A stretch of DNA of 64,000 nucleotides from Liolophura sinensis (taxonomy: Eukaryota; Mollusca; Polyplacophora; Chitonida; Chitonidae), in assembly GCF_032854445.1 (NCBI RefSeq), contig NC_088300.1, positions 26,081,608-26,145,607 on the forward strand, written 5' to 3'. The translations under genes and the position numbers were made by a program. The notes beneath the pieces are model-generated. The model did not search any database. It was given only the letters and a program-made list of their open reading frames with translations, and was not told the origin of the DNA. Position 1 is the stretch's first letter. The number at the start of each line of letters is the position of its first letter. Shown here in pieces: positions 38,844-49,439 of this stretch.

Positions 38844-39541
38844 CTATAACTTGCCATCATCTGCACTACAATCCTCTTTGCTACCTTTGTCGCCAACCAG
38901 AAGGGTTTTCTCATCTGCTGGTTGGCTGTTATCTGACTCCTCATTGGCCAAGCCCATGAACCCTATGTCTTCAGGTACAGCTTTGGGGGCCTCAATCAAG
39001 CTGGTTTGCTCTGTCGTTGCCTCACCTGTCTTCTCGTTAATTTCTGTGAAAGCATCAGGAATAGGTGGAACCAACGCATCTGTTGTGTTACATATAGCAT
39101 CCTTAAGAGATGCCAGACTCTTCTGACTGAGTTTGCTGGGGCTCCCAATGGACCCCCTTCTGTCTTCTAAACTAACCACAGCAGGACCCACTTCCACGGC
39201 TGGCTGGCCATCTGACATAATAACGGGTCCCGCGCTGCTAGTGGACTTCTGAGAGGCAATACTTTCAGTTCGTTTCTTTTCATGGCTCTTTCCCTTCTCA
39301 TTATTATCAGACTCAGACTTGAGTTTCTTCAGCTCTTTAGCAAACGCCTCTTCAGGTACTGTATTATGATGCTTGCTCTGCCCCAGTATGGTTGCACGAC
39401 GTGCAGCAATGTAATGTGCCCTGGTGATCTTAAGAAACTGCAAGTCGCACACTGCTTTGAGGCTGTAGTCTGGTATGAAGGGTTCAAACTTAGTGTGAGC
39501 AACATCTGCAGACTTGGATGTGAACACAGTCTCCTTTATTG
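38844..39541 (-). CDS. CNNM-family transporter, exon 6: C-terminal tail and stop
   Basis: The terminal coding exon, 698 bp including the stop. It follows a CTTTACAG acceptor and starts in phase 1 (split Ser, then IKETVFTSKSADVAHTKFEP). The motif FIPDYSLKAVCDLQFLKITR is the conserved CNNM tail element just after the CNBH domain. It is followed by HYIAARRATIL and a long low-complexity hydrophilic tail rich in Lys, Ser, Glu and Asp (EKGKSHEKKRTES, then LLVGDKGSKEDCSADDG). The tail is the least conserved part of the family and is probably disordered. The acceptor sits only about 12 bp from the AT-rich tail of a SINE-like repeat, with a poor pyrimidine tract. Confidence 0.95.
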
Positions 39542-39552
39542 CTGTAAAGTAC

Positions 39553-39745
39553 GATGAATTTATTTGTTTATTTCATTGTTGTTATATGCCATACTCACAT
39601 GATAGCAGTTAGTGGAATGGATGAATGAAACTAAAATGCCTGAGGTAAACCACTGACCTTTGGCAAGTTACTGACAAACTTTCACACAAGTGACATACAT
39701 ATATGCATACCACACTGGTAGAAACAGGTGGTCCTCAAAAAACCT
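39553..39745 (-). mobile_element. SINE-like repeat family C in intron 5
   Basis: TTTATTTGTTTATTTCATTG, then GTTGTTATATGCCATACTCA, GGTAAACCACTGACCTTTGG and CAAGTTACTGACAAACTTTC. It shares its 3' tail design with SINE-A. Its tail lies about 12 bp from the exon 6 acceptor. Confidence 0.7.
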
Positions 39746-40342
39746 TATGTATTGTAACCAAGGCCTCACAAACATTCAGGGCAGGGAACTAAAAATATCC
39801 AGTCTAAGAATGAGTTTGAAACTCACCCCTCATATCTCCCATCTTATAAACCTTCACATTTTTATTTCGTTATCATTAGCAGTTTCCACAAATATTAATC
39901 AACAGAAAAATGCATATTGCAATGCATTCTTTCCATGTCCACAATATGACACTGGGAGCAAAAAAAAAGGTACAATGGATTATAAATTTATTTTCAACCA
40001 AAAATTCTCAAACTAAGAGAAAGCCAAAAATTCAAAAATATTGTTATTAAACAATGCTTAAGGGTACAGTATACTGATATGTGGTCCTAAAGCTAATACC
40101 CCCAAATACCCACTTGACACTGCAGGCCATATTTAAGGAAAGCAACAGCTGCTGGAGAAAGGGAGACAATCTACATAATTGTTTAAATTATCTCCCCTAT
40201 TTTACTATCCAAAGGAGATAAGGTATCTATTCAAAATCTAAATAAAACAGTTTTATTTTATTTATTGTTAGTGTATTTTCTTCGCTCATTCCAATCACAA
40301 CTCATCACAGATTAGTGGCTGAGTGTTCTTGGTCATACTTAC

Positions 40343-40426
40343 ACAGTAAAGCTCTCAGTCCATAGAATGTAAATGGTCCTCCATCAAAGACCAAATGTTC
40401 CCGCCCCACTGACACTTCCACATGAC
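40343..40426 (-). CDS. CNNM-family transporter, exon 5: end of CNBH beta-roll
   Basis: An 84-bp exon, phase 1 at both ends, with acceptor TTCTCTGTAG and donor T/GTAAGT. It encodes HVEVSVGREHLVFDGGPFTF followed by YGLRALL. This aligns with the family segment (G-K/H-V-E-V-x-x-G-x-E-x-x-x-F ... F-x-Y/F-Y-G-x-x-A-L) that ends the CNBH domain. It is too short to be seen as an open frame and is recognised only by splice sites plus homology. Skipping it would keep the frame but delete the end of the beta-roll. Confidence 0.94.
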
Positions 40427-40779
40427 CTACAGAGAAAAGCCAGAAAACAACTTGTAAACGGTTCTGTTCTCATGAACTTAACTGACATTTTATACCATAT
40501 TTTTAAAGAAAATTTCACTTGTACCAAGCTGATTAGGTATGTCATTGGAGGAATATGGTAAGTTCCATACTGAGAAGCAACAGTAGTGCCTTCACCACCT
40601 TAAGCCACAGCTGAGTCAGCAGAAGGCAGTGAAACAGGCTACCTCAATGTCCATGGTACACACTTGTAAAAATCGACCTCAGCCTATGACCACCACTAAA
40701 ACTGACCATAAATAATCCTTCAGATGTCAATTAATGTCCAAACTATGTGAGAGACATGTAAATATATACCCTAATCCTT

Positions 40780-40910
40780 CAAACTTTTTGCGCATGAAAA
40801 AGCAACTTTCAGTGCAAATTGTGCACATAATCATTTTTAATTTGATTTTAGAGACAAAACTACATTGGTCATGTTGGTTGGTGTAAAAGAACGTCTTTGA
40901 AAATCCTTAA
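40780..40910. repeat. Dispersed repeat (family E), copy 1
   Basis: CATTTTTnATTTGATTTTAGAGACAAnACTACATT-type sequence, with TCCTnAAnCTTTTnnCnCAT upstream, occurs here and at 52125-52260, in the same orientation in two CNNM introns. Confidence 0.65.
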
Positions 40911-41494
40911 TTTCATTCTATCCTCGGAGAAAGCTATTATGACATCAAAGAAATGTTAAACATGTATTAAACAGCCACATTTGCCATCAGTACATAATTA
41001 TTCAAAATGAAATCCGTGACTATATAGACTGGTACCCATTTTGTTTAGAAGTAATGGTTTTGTCTGGTGTGTAGGCCGCACACTATTTACAATAAATTTG
41101 CTGTTAACTTCTGATGATACTTCATATGGGTGTGAAAGTTTTTAAAAGACTTTTTTCATATTTAATTATATATTACCACACTGAACGTTTTGGGGAAGGT
41201 CACAGAGTAAAAATAATCTTCCTGCTAGCAGCAGTTTTATAGTCAATAAGGTGCACCTAAAATAATAACCTTGTCCTCCGTACTGACCATAAAACTGACG
41301 CTAGACAACCATAGCAGGAACATTATTTCTTAAATATAGCAAATGCTATTGACTCAATGCTATAATATTTATATTTACAAATATTAATAATTAATTAATA
41401 TTTACAAAGCTAAATAGCCGCTTTTGACACAAACCTTTAGTGACACACAACTCTTGAACTAAGCCAGGAGCTGAATTTGAAAATGCAGCTTGAA

Positions 41495-42245
41495 CTGATA
41501 ATTTGCACAATGAGCCAGTACAAGGTCAAACAGCAGCAAGTCCACTGATGATCTGCACAATGATCCAGTACAAGGTCAAACAGCAGCAAGTCCACTAATG
41601 ATCTGCACATTGAACCAGTACAAGGTCAAACAGCAGCAAGTCCACTGATGATCTGCACAATGAGCCAGTACAAGGTCAAACAGCAGCAAGTCCACTAATG
41701 ATCTGCACAATGAACCAGTACAAGGTCAAACAGCAGCAAGTCCACTAATGATCTGCACAATGAACCAGTACAAGGTCAAACAGCAGCAAGTCCACTGATA
41801 ATCTGCACAATGAACCAGAACAAGGTCAAACAGCAGCAAGCCCACTGATGATCTGCACATTGAACCAGTACAAGGTCAAACAGCAGCAAGTCCACTGATG
41901 ATCTGCACAATGAGCCAGTACAAGGTCAAACAGCAGCAAGTCCACTAATGATCTGCACAATGAACCAGTACAAGGTCAAACAGCAGCAAGTTGACTAATG
42001 ATCTGCACAATGAACCAGTACAAGGTCAAACAGCAGCAAGCCCACTGATAATCTGCACAATGAACCAGTACAAGGTCAAACAGCAGCAAATCCACTGATA
42101 ATCTGCACAATGATCCAGTAAGGTCAAACAGCAGCAAGTCCACTGATGATCTGCACAATGAACCAGTACAAGGTCAAACGGCAACAAGTGCACTGATAAT
42201 TTGCACAATGAACCAGTACAAGGTCAAGCAGTAACAAGTCCACTA
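41495..42245. repeat. 50-bp minisatellite, 15 units, in CNNM intron 4
   Basis: CAAGGTCAAACAGCAGCAAG recurs at exactly 50-bp steps (41521, 41571, 41621 and on), with one 3-bp deletion near 42120. Units differ by one to three bases. Each holds CAAGGTCA on the plus strand. Confidence 0.97.
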
Positions 42246-42649
42246 CCAAGATTTCGTAAGACATGTGCACTAAGTCAATTTTCCAAAGCCTATTCTGAAA
42301 ACCGTGTAGCACTACTTAGTTTTTGGTACTACAAGTTAAAATTTGTACACACTTGTCTTCAGATGCACATAACATATATATTAAAATTTCACATTTCCAA
42401 ATTTAAATTTCTAAAGTCCCCAAAATAATATCTTATCAAACTCATATTTCACATTCTTATTTAGTTCAGAAAGGGCTTCATGAAATCGGCTCTCTGGTCA
42501 TCAAGCTGTCTTTAGCACTTAAGTCTGACATGATCTCATAGTATTACTCCTGAATTTAGATCTGAACTGTTATGAAGTTAAGGCAATTGTCTGACTTACG
42601 TCTTAAAGACAACATCATGATCCCGAGGCCTGCAGAACCTTGTACCAGT

Positions 42650-42921
42650 GGCTTTCCCAACCAGCTCAATTGTTTAGTGCGCTAGCGCAGTGTAATGACC
42701 CAGGAGTCTCTCACCAATGCAGTCGCTGTGAGTTCAAGTCCAGCTCATGCTGGCTTCCTCTCCGGTTGTACGTGGGAAGGTGTGCAGCAACCTGTGGATG
42801 GTTGTGGGTTCCCCCGGGCTCTGCCCGGTTTCCTCTCATCATAAGGCAGGCCGCCTTCGTATAAGTGAAATATTCTTGAGTACGGCGTAAAACACCAATC
42901 AAATAAATAAATAAATAAATC
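42650..42921 (+). mobile_element. SINE-A, near full length, beside CNNM exon 4
   Basis: Head with GTGCGCTAGCGCAGTGTAAT, B-box GAGTTCAAGTCC, body CTGTGGATGGTTGTGGGTTC, conserved 3' region and AAATAAATAAAT tail. The A-box region is degraded. The tail ends about 24 bp before the CNNM exon 4 donor, on the opposite strand to the gene. Confidence 0.92.
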
Positions 42922-42945
42922 AAATTTCCCAACCAATATCCTTAC

Positions 42946-43107
42946 CTTCCAGAATGAGGACAAAATAATCGCAAGCCACACCCTCTCTGTACAGGTAGTT
43001 TGTGACAGCATCCGCTTCCTTCAGCCTCAGGTTCACCACAATGTTCTGTTCAAACAGCTTCCTCAGAACACGCTCAGCGATCAGGTCAGGCTTGAATGGC
43101 TCTACCG
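42946..43107 (-). CDS. CNNM-family transporter, exon 4: CNBH domain core
   Basis: A 162-bp exon, phase 1 at both ends, with acceptor CCTTTTTAG and donor GAAG/GTAAGG. It encodes A-VEPFKPDLIAERVLRKLFE, then helices and strands ending NYLYREGVACDYFVLILEG. The last part matches the conserved CNBH motif ending YFVLILQG in the family. This domain supports CNNM dimerisation and does not bind cyclic nucleotides in characterised members. A full-length SINE on the opposite strand ends about 25 bp beyond the donor, inside the intron, so only a short piece of ancestral intron separates them. Confidence 0.95.
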
Positions 43108-43174
43108 CTAAAAAGGCATATTGGAGAGCTTAATAAATTCCTATGACTGTAAATTAATTCATATTTAATACTGT

Positions 43175-43290
43175 ATGTAAGGATATTTCACTTGTACGAC
43201 AGTGGTCTGTTTTATGAGCAGAGGAAACCAGTGCCTTGGCATAAACCGCCAGTCTTTATATTGACATGTGACTCACAGGTGTAAATCATC
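43175..43290 (-). mobile_element. SINE-like remnant (family A/C)
   Basis: GGATATTTCACTTGTACGAC followed by GAGGAAACCAGTGCCTTGGC and CATAAACCGCCAGTC is a worn SINE 3' domain. Confidence 0.45.
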
Positions 43291-43327
43291 CTGGTGGAGG
43301 GTACAATGTAAGTGATCTCCAAAGAAG

Positions 43328-43565
43328 TTTATGTATTTATTTGTTTATTTGAATGGTGTTTCACTTATACAATAGTGGCAAGATTAATGGTGGGAGGAAA
43401 CCGGTCAGAGCCTGTTGGAAACTCATGACCGTCCTCTGCAGGTTGCTAGCAGACCTTCCCACATATGACTGAAGAGGACATCATCATGAGCTGCACATGA
43501 ACTCTCAGTGATCACTTTCGTGAGAGGCTCCTGGGTCACTGCTCTGCACTGGCCATGAGGCTCCT
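43328..43565 (-). mobile_element. SINE-A, nearly full length, diverged
   Basis: ATTTATTTGTTTATTTGAAT tail, then GGTGGGAGGAAACCGGTCAG, GCAGGTTGCTAGCAGACCTT and the head complement GTGAGAGGCTCCTGGGTCAC. Confidence 0.88.
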
Positions 43566-44289
43566 AACTTTATGTAATAAAGTGAACAGTATATCACTGT
43601 CACGTAGACCTCCAAGAGCAGTGGAGACGGGGGTTCTAGAGAAGCAACACCTTAGTTATCAACCTTAGGGGTGTACATGTAAGACACGTACCTTACCCAC
43701 TAATAAAACAAATTTAGCACATTTGGTCTCAATTTTAATACATTTAATCCAGCTGGGTTTTTATGTCTGCCAATTTATTCAATTTAGCAGCTAAATATTA
43801 ACAAAATATATATATGAAGGCATTTTTAATAGTCCTATCTCTTATGTTGTCATGAAGAAATATTTTATCTTGGTTATATTTCCCTATCCTTTACAAAGCC
43901 CTAAATACTGTGAAGGTCAAAAAGGGCTTGAAAACATGCATATGGATATAGAAGTGTCCTGGATGGCTGAAATTGACAATGGTCTTCCCAACAATTTACT
44001 GTCAGTAGTAGATAAAGGCTATATGAAGTTACACCCGGGCTTTGCCAGCAATAAAGGATATATCAGGTATTTATCCGAAAGATAAAACTGGAAGTATCCG
44101 TTACGTCAACAGCAAGATAAGAAACTAGCATATACCTTACAGAATCTATTTCCGACGGTTGTTTGCTGGCTTTTCAGGCAGGTTAACAGGCATGTCACAC
44201 TGACTTCAGCTGATTTATCAGGGGTGTGTGGGACAAACACCAAGACACAGTAGGCCAGCAGAGGGACTATGGTACATAATTATTTATAT

Positions 44290-44545
44290 CGATACTGCTA
44301 CAAAAATTAAGCTGTCGTTATGCCACTGAAATTATCATCCTGGCTACCACAATTATCCTTACTGATATAAGAATAACCAGTATGGCTACAACAATTATCC
44401 TGTATTATAGCTACTGAAATGATTGTAACTGCTATCAGAATTATCATTACTGCTACAAGAATCATCTCTACCTGTACTGCTGCTAGAATTGTCCTGTACC
44501 ATTACCACTGTTACAATTATTACCCATAGTGCTACCAGAATTATC
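44290..44545. repeat. Degenerate ~30-bp repeat in CNNM intron 3
   Basis: The pair GCTACnAnAATTATC...ACTG recurs about eight times with variable spacing. Confidence 0.65.
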
Positions 44546-44722
44546 TTGCTATAAATATAATACTGTTACTAAAAACCACCTCAACATAAAAACAATCATA
44601 TGGGCATCATGAACAAACACAAAATTGTCTGCCTAATAAAATATGAAATATTCAAAAGTAATTAAAATGACTAAAACGATTAAAGTGTATATATTATATT
44701 ATGCTTATATTTTCTATTCTAT

Positions 44723-44990
44723 TGGGGGCCTCCGTGGCTCAGTTGGTAAACGCGCTAGCACAGCGTAATGACCCAGGAGTCTCTCACCAATGCAGTCGCT
44801 GTGAGTTCAAGTCCAGCTCATGCTGGCTTCCTCTTCGGCCGTACATGGGAAGGTCTGCCAGCAACCTGCGGATGGTCGTGGGTTTCCCCCGGGCTCTGGC
44901 CGGTTTCCACCCACTATAATGATGGCCGCCGTCGTATAACTGAAATATTCTTGAGTACGGCGTAAAACACCAATCAAATAAATAAATAAA
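44723..44990 (+). mobile_element. SINE-A, full length with target-site duplication
   Basis: GGGGCCTCCGTGGCTCAGTT at the 5' end, A box TGGCTCAGTTGG (44735-44746), B box GAGTTCAAGTCC (44803-44814), body, conserved 3' domain and (AAAT)n tail. A perfect 10-bp duplication TCTATTCTAT flanks it (44713-44722 and 44991-45000). The head derives from a tRNA. The 3' domain looks like the conserved domains of metazoan SINE superfamilies (Nin-DC or Meta type); the exact name was not checked. Confidence 0.96.
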
Positions 44991-45432
44991 TCTATTCTAT
45001 AGTTTTGTTAATAACAAATTAATTCATCCTGGTTGGTATAAATTAGAGTTATGTTCCATATCTTGTTTAATTAATTTATTTATTTGACTGATGCTGTGTA
45101 CTGTGTTATTTGCTCTATACTTGGACATGCATGTACATATATGAAAGTTCGGGTAATTGGCTAACATCTGCTTAATCTATCTGACATCACCAATAATGCA
45201 CACTTATTTTTGTTTGTTAGTGAGGAATAACTGCAAGTTATGAGTAACAAAGAAAGTGGCACTCTAACAAAAGTGCACATTTTTTGTTGTGAACAGGCCC
45301 AAGGCAACCTCACTAGTGCACATGTATTTGTCTAAAATGGGAAGAATAGAGCAGCTCCTGGAGCACACAGACTGTAGAGTGCGGCTAGGGAGAATGAATC
45401 CTCCACAGATCAGACTGATGGAAAAAACCCAC

Positions 45433-45564
45433 CTGTGGAGAGGAACTGGAAGGCGGCCAAAGCCAGCTGTGGGGAGAGTCGCACCAAGTGATGCTCGTCT
45501 TGACGGTTAAACATGCTGAAGTCTTGCTTCTCCAGCATGCGCGGCACTTTACGTCGGTTGTCGG
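45433..45564 (-). CDS. CNNM-family transporter, exon 3: linker and start of CNBH domain
   Basis: A 132-bp exon, phase 1 at both ends, after a TTTATTTAG acceptor and before a GTGGGT donor. It encodes the join S-DNRRKVPRMLEKQDFSMFN, then LSPQLALAAFQFLST. In CNNM proteins this stretch links the CBS pair to the cytosolic cyclic-nucleotide-binding-homology (CNBH) domain. The DNR...KQDFS.F pattern and the S-P-Q-L-x-L-A helix are family hallmarks. The middle part (NRQDEHHLVR) is less conserved, as is usual for this linker. Confidence 0.94.
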
Positions 45565-46231
45565 CTAAATAAAGGTGAAAGATTAACAAATGGCAGATGT
45601 AATTACAAGAGTTCAACCAACAGGCATCAAAGTGCCTCTAAGCAAATGCAGGATATTTATGTCAAATATAAAGGAGAAATATAGAAATTATTTCCTCAAA
45701 ATACAGCAAAATGTGGGAAATATATGAACATATCTGTGGCCTGAAAAGAGTAATATGCAATGATAAATAAATGAATAACAGCAATAGGAGGTAGAGTATA
45801 GTATCTTTTTGGTTTCTAAGTGTAAAGTAAAGGACAGTTACAAGTGGGCTGTAAAGAGTGCTTATTTGACCTACTTGTACACTAGTCAAGGTGAAACAAA
45901 ATATATTGGGGAATATCTGACCCTGAACAGAAGAAACCATGACGACCCCAGAAAAAGTTCTGAACTAAAGGCAAAGGTATAACTGGACAAAGGTGCAGAG
46001 AACAAAGTTAACCACCTTTCAGGCAAGAACAAACTTTGTGTTCTTTGTACTGTTATGCACTGGTGTGTTCTTAGTAAACATTAATCTATTCTCGGAGACT
46101 TACAAGTATACTGTCTACACCAATGTGAATATCAGTTTAAACAGTTCATATAAAATTTGAAACATCATCTATGAATCAGTAATTTTTATAATAAAACTTA
46201 AGACACAGGACACTGTTTAATATGAATGTCA

Positions 46232-46438
<207 letters not shown>

Positions 46439-46501
46439 TCATAACCATCTATTTACCTTATATGTACATACATGTAGACTAATTTGTCATTACATCATGC
46501 C

Positions 46502-46602
46502 CAGTTTCCACACACCATAATGCTGGATGCTGTCGTATAAGTGAAATATTTTTGAGTAAGGCAAAAAAACCCCAAAACAATCAAATACGTAAGTAAATAA
46601 AT
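46502..46602 (+). mobile_element. SINE-A, 3' part, diverged
   Basis: CATAATGCTGGATGCTGTCG, TATAAGTGAAATATTTTTGA and a degraded A-rich tail, in CNNM intron 1 about 90 bp upstream of exon 2. Confidence 0.85.
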
Positions 46603-47537
46603 TTGCAGTTTTACGTACAGGAGAGAAATATTCTTGAGTGCGGCATAAGAAATACAAATCAGGTAAATATACAGGCTGTTTTACATGTCATGTTATTATA
46701 TGCACTCACGGGAACCATGCTATCCAAATGATGATTAAAACACGTTCAAAGTGCTTTAATCTGTCAAGCTTACCAGCCACCGTGACCCTCGCCTCTGATG
46801 TCAAGAGTTCAAATCCAGCAAATAATAACCGTACTATGTTTTAAAATTTGCCCGAGTACTTCATTTGCTTCAATGAGAATGTTCACTTACAGTATTTTTT
46901 CCACTTTCCCCAGCTCATATACATGTACATGGCTGTAATCAACCATTCAATAAATGTAATCTTTACTAACAGTACAAAACATCAATAGTAGCATATATGA
47001 GCATGTCGCAAACGCAAGACCTAACACCCTTTCACAAGCAGAAAATGATACTAACTATTAAATATGCAAAAACTTTAATTATTCATCAGCTAATTTCCGC
47101 TCCTACATATAAGTATATCTGCAGAGGGATAATACCTGTGCAAAAGGCATGAGTACATGTAGTTAGTTATACCATAGAATTTTATTATCACCTATATGTA
47201 CAACATATTACAACATTAGCTGTTGCTGCACACACTGTACAAACATTCACATGTATATCATCAGCCAGTTCAACAGGTCACTCTATATTTAGATTGTTTT
47301 CATTACCTGGCCTAAAAAATACATCACATGAGTAAACATGTAGGTCATTCCAAAAATTTATACTAAAACTGAATTATGCATAATTGAATACTATGTGGTG
47401 TCTGGTATCTGATAATCAATGTAAAACTGGCAACCATGAAGCTTTGGGGATTATTAAATAAACATGGCAGCCACAAAAATAATGGCTACATATTTACCCT
47501 GTGTAGCATCTTGATATCTTGTTTAGAATGACTGAAT

Positions 47538-47901
47538 GAAGGCTTGGGCTTTAACGTAGTACTAAACAATTTTTCAGTCATATGACAACGAAGAGTCATT
47601 AGGTGTGTGTACATATGCTCTACATATACATATTCTTGTGGCTATGTGGCCATGCTGCCAAAGTAGTGCCGCCACTGAAATACCATGCCAAAAACACCAG
47701 ACCTGACACCCCACCCAATCACATCATACTGACACCAGGCCAACCAGTCCTGTTTCCTTGCTCTCACCTCTCAGTGCTGAGCACCAAGAGACTCAGCAAC
47801 AAGTATATGTACCAATTTTTGAAGTCTTTAAATGACTCGACCTAGGTTTGATTCCAGGTCTCCCCACTTCGAGGTGGACGCTTGAACCACTGATGCAGTA
47901 A
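47538..47901 (+). mobile_element. SINE-B, long copy
   Basis: GCTTGGGCTTTAACGTAGTA, ACAATTTTTCAGTCATATGA, CACACCCAATC-like middle, CTCTCAGTGCTGAGCACCAA and AGGTTTGATTCCAGGTCTCC. The fragments at 20490 and 31885 and the variant at 53622 share parts. The left and right ends were set by similarity and are approximate. Confidence 0.8.
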
Positions 47902-47939
47902 CATCTTGTTTAGGATAGTGCAGACTTACCATAATATAT

Positions 47940-48069
47940 GTATTTATTTGATTTGTGTTTTACGCCGTACTCACTTATACGACGGCGGTCAGCATTATGG
48001 TTGGAGGAAACCGGGCAGAACCCGGGGGAAAACCCACAACCAACTGCAGGTTTCTGGCAGACCTTCCCA
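47940..48069 (-). mobile_element. SINE-A, 5' truncated
   Basis: TTTATTTGATTTGTGTTTTA, CGCCGTACTCACTTATACGA (with a short deletion), GGAGGAAACCGGGCAGAACC, ending at AGACCTTCCCATAAT. Confidence 0.93.
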
Positions 48070-48142
48070 TAATATATGTACTATTGCATGATCATAAGGC
48101 CATGTATTCTATACTGCATGTCTGCATAAAGTCACATTAACA

Positions 48143-48240
48143 TGAAGCAATTTGTTGTACTAAACTCAATTATGCAATTTGTTGTACTAAACTCAATTAT
48201 GCAATTTGTTGTATCAACTCAACTAATGCAATTTGCTCAA
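48143..48240. repeat. ~30-bp tandem repeat, 3-4 copies
   Basis: GCAATTTGTTGTACTAAACT followed by CAATTAT recurs, with later copies degraded. Confidence 0.9.
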
Positions 48241-49439
48241 TTCTACAATCACAGTAGATGTTCATTTAAATAGTCAAATCCAACTGGTCCACTCAACAAT
48301 CGCATGCTGTGAACACGGCTTCATCCAAATCAAATAAACAAATTCAAATTCTGTACATATAATCATATATCAATCACATGCAAAGCTACACAATCGGTTT
48401 TGATTATTTACAATGAAATGAAAGTCGAAGACAATGTGTGGAGAGCTACACTAAAAATGTATTCTACTATTTATTACCACATGTACGCTGCCTGTATATA
48501 CCATGTCCTGGGACTGTGTTACAAAGCGTGTCGTGTGCTGACCTGGCATGGTTTGATGTTGTCTTGGCCCATGTACACCAAGTCTGCATGCATTATGGTT
48601 TTACGACATTACAATTCTCAGCATGAACATAAATCTTTACACTCAATACTCCCCAGTCAAACTACAACCCACATGTACACGTAGCTACGTGTTCATGTTG
48701 GAACTTGTTTCAAATTTTGGGGACCGATAAACACCACCATACCATCAGATGTGATTTGCATAAATATGTACGCATAACGACCACTTTTGTGTTAATTTAT
48801 TACAAAATTTTGACTCGAGTGATTAGAGCTATGAATTTAGTAATGAACTTAAATATCTGGAGAAATATACACAATCAAGTTTGACATATAATACATATAT
48901 ATATTCTTTACAAAAGTAATGTTAGATACTGTATATGTACATGTATTAAAACCAGATTTTGTAAATAAACATACATGCATATACTGTATACAAGAAACAC
49001 TGTACATGTGTTACAATGGGTCAGATATATTGGCACAGTGAACTCGTTAATTATTGCCTATGCATCACACAAAAATAACTTTTTCAGTCATTTCCCCTCA
49101 TTTTGCCCTGATGTACATGTATTGTACAAACATCATGCAGGACCACATCATGTCACCCACAGCCGAGACAACCCCACAAATCACTCTACATTAACATGAT
49201 TAACACGACTGGCATCATTCCATAAAACTACTCTTATACTTGAGGTCATATCTGACCCAGTCGACGTGACACATCAGAACGAATGAACGACTGCATGGGG
49301 TTTAACACCACATGTGCACTATTTCAGCCTTATCTGACATGGTAAAAACATACATGATATCTGCATTATGTGCTTATGACACAGAGCAAATGGCACAGAA
49401 ACTACCAAAGATTTTGTTTGTCAAAACACTCCAGTTTTC

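Noticed and set aside
41976-42312. Leu/Cys-rich minus-strand frames of about 60 codons
   Set aside because: They are readings of the 50-bp minisatellite in CNNM intron 4, repeated in all three frames.
42711-43011. Open frames of 73-88 codons on the minus strand near CNNM exon 4
   Set aside because: They run through a SINE copy or are off-frame shadows of exon 4.
44735-44814. Free-standing tRNA gene
   Set aside because: A and B boxes are present, but the sequence is the head of a SINE and does not fold into a normal-length cloverleaf.
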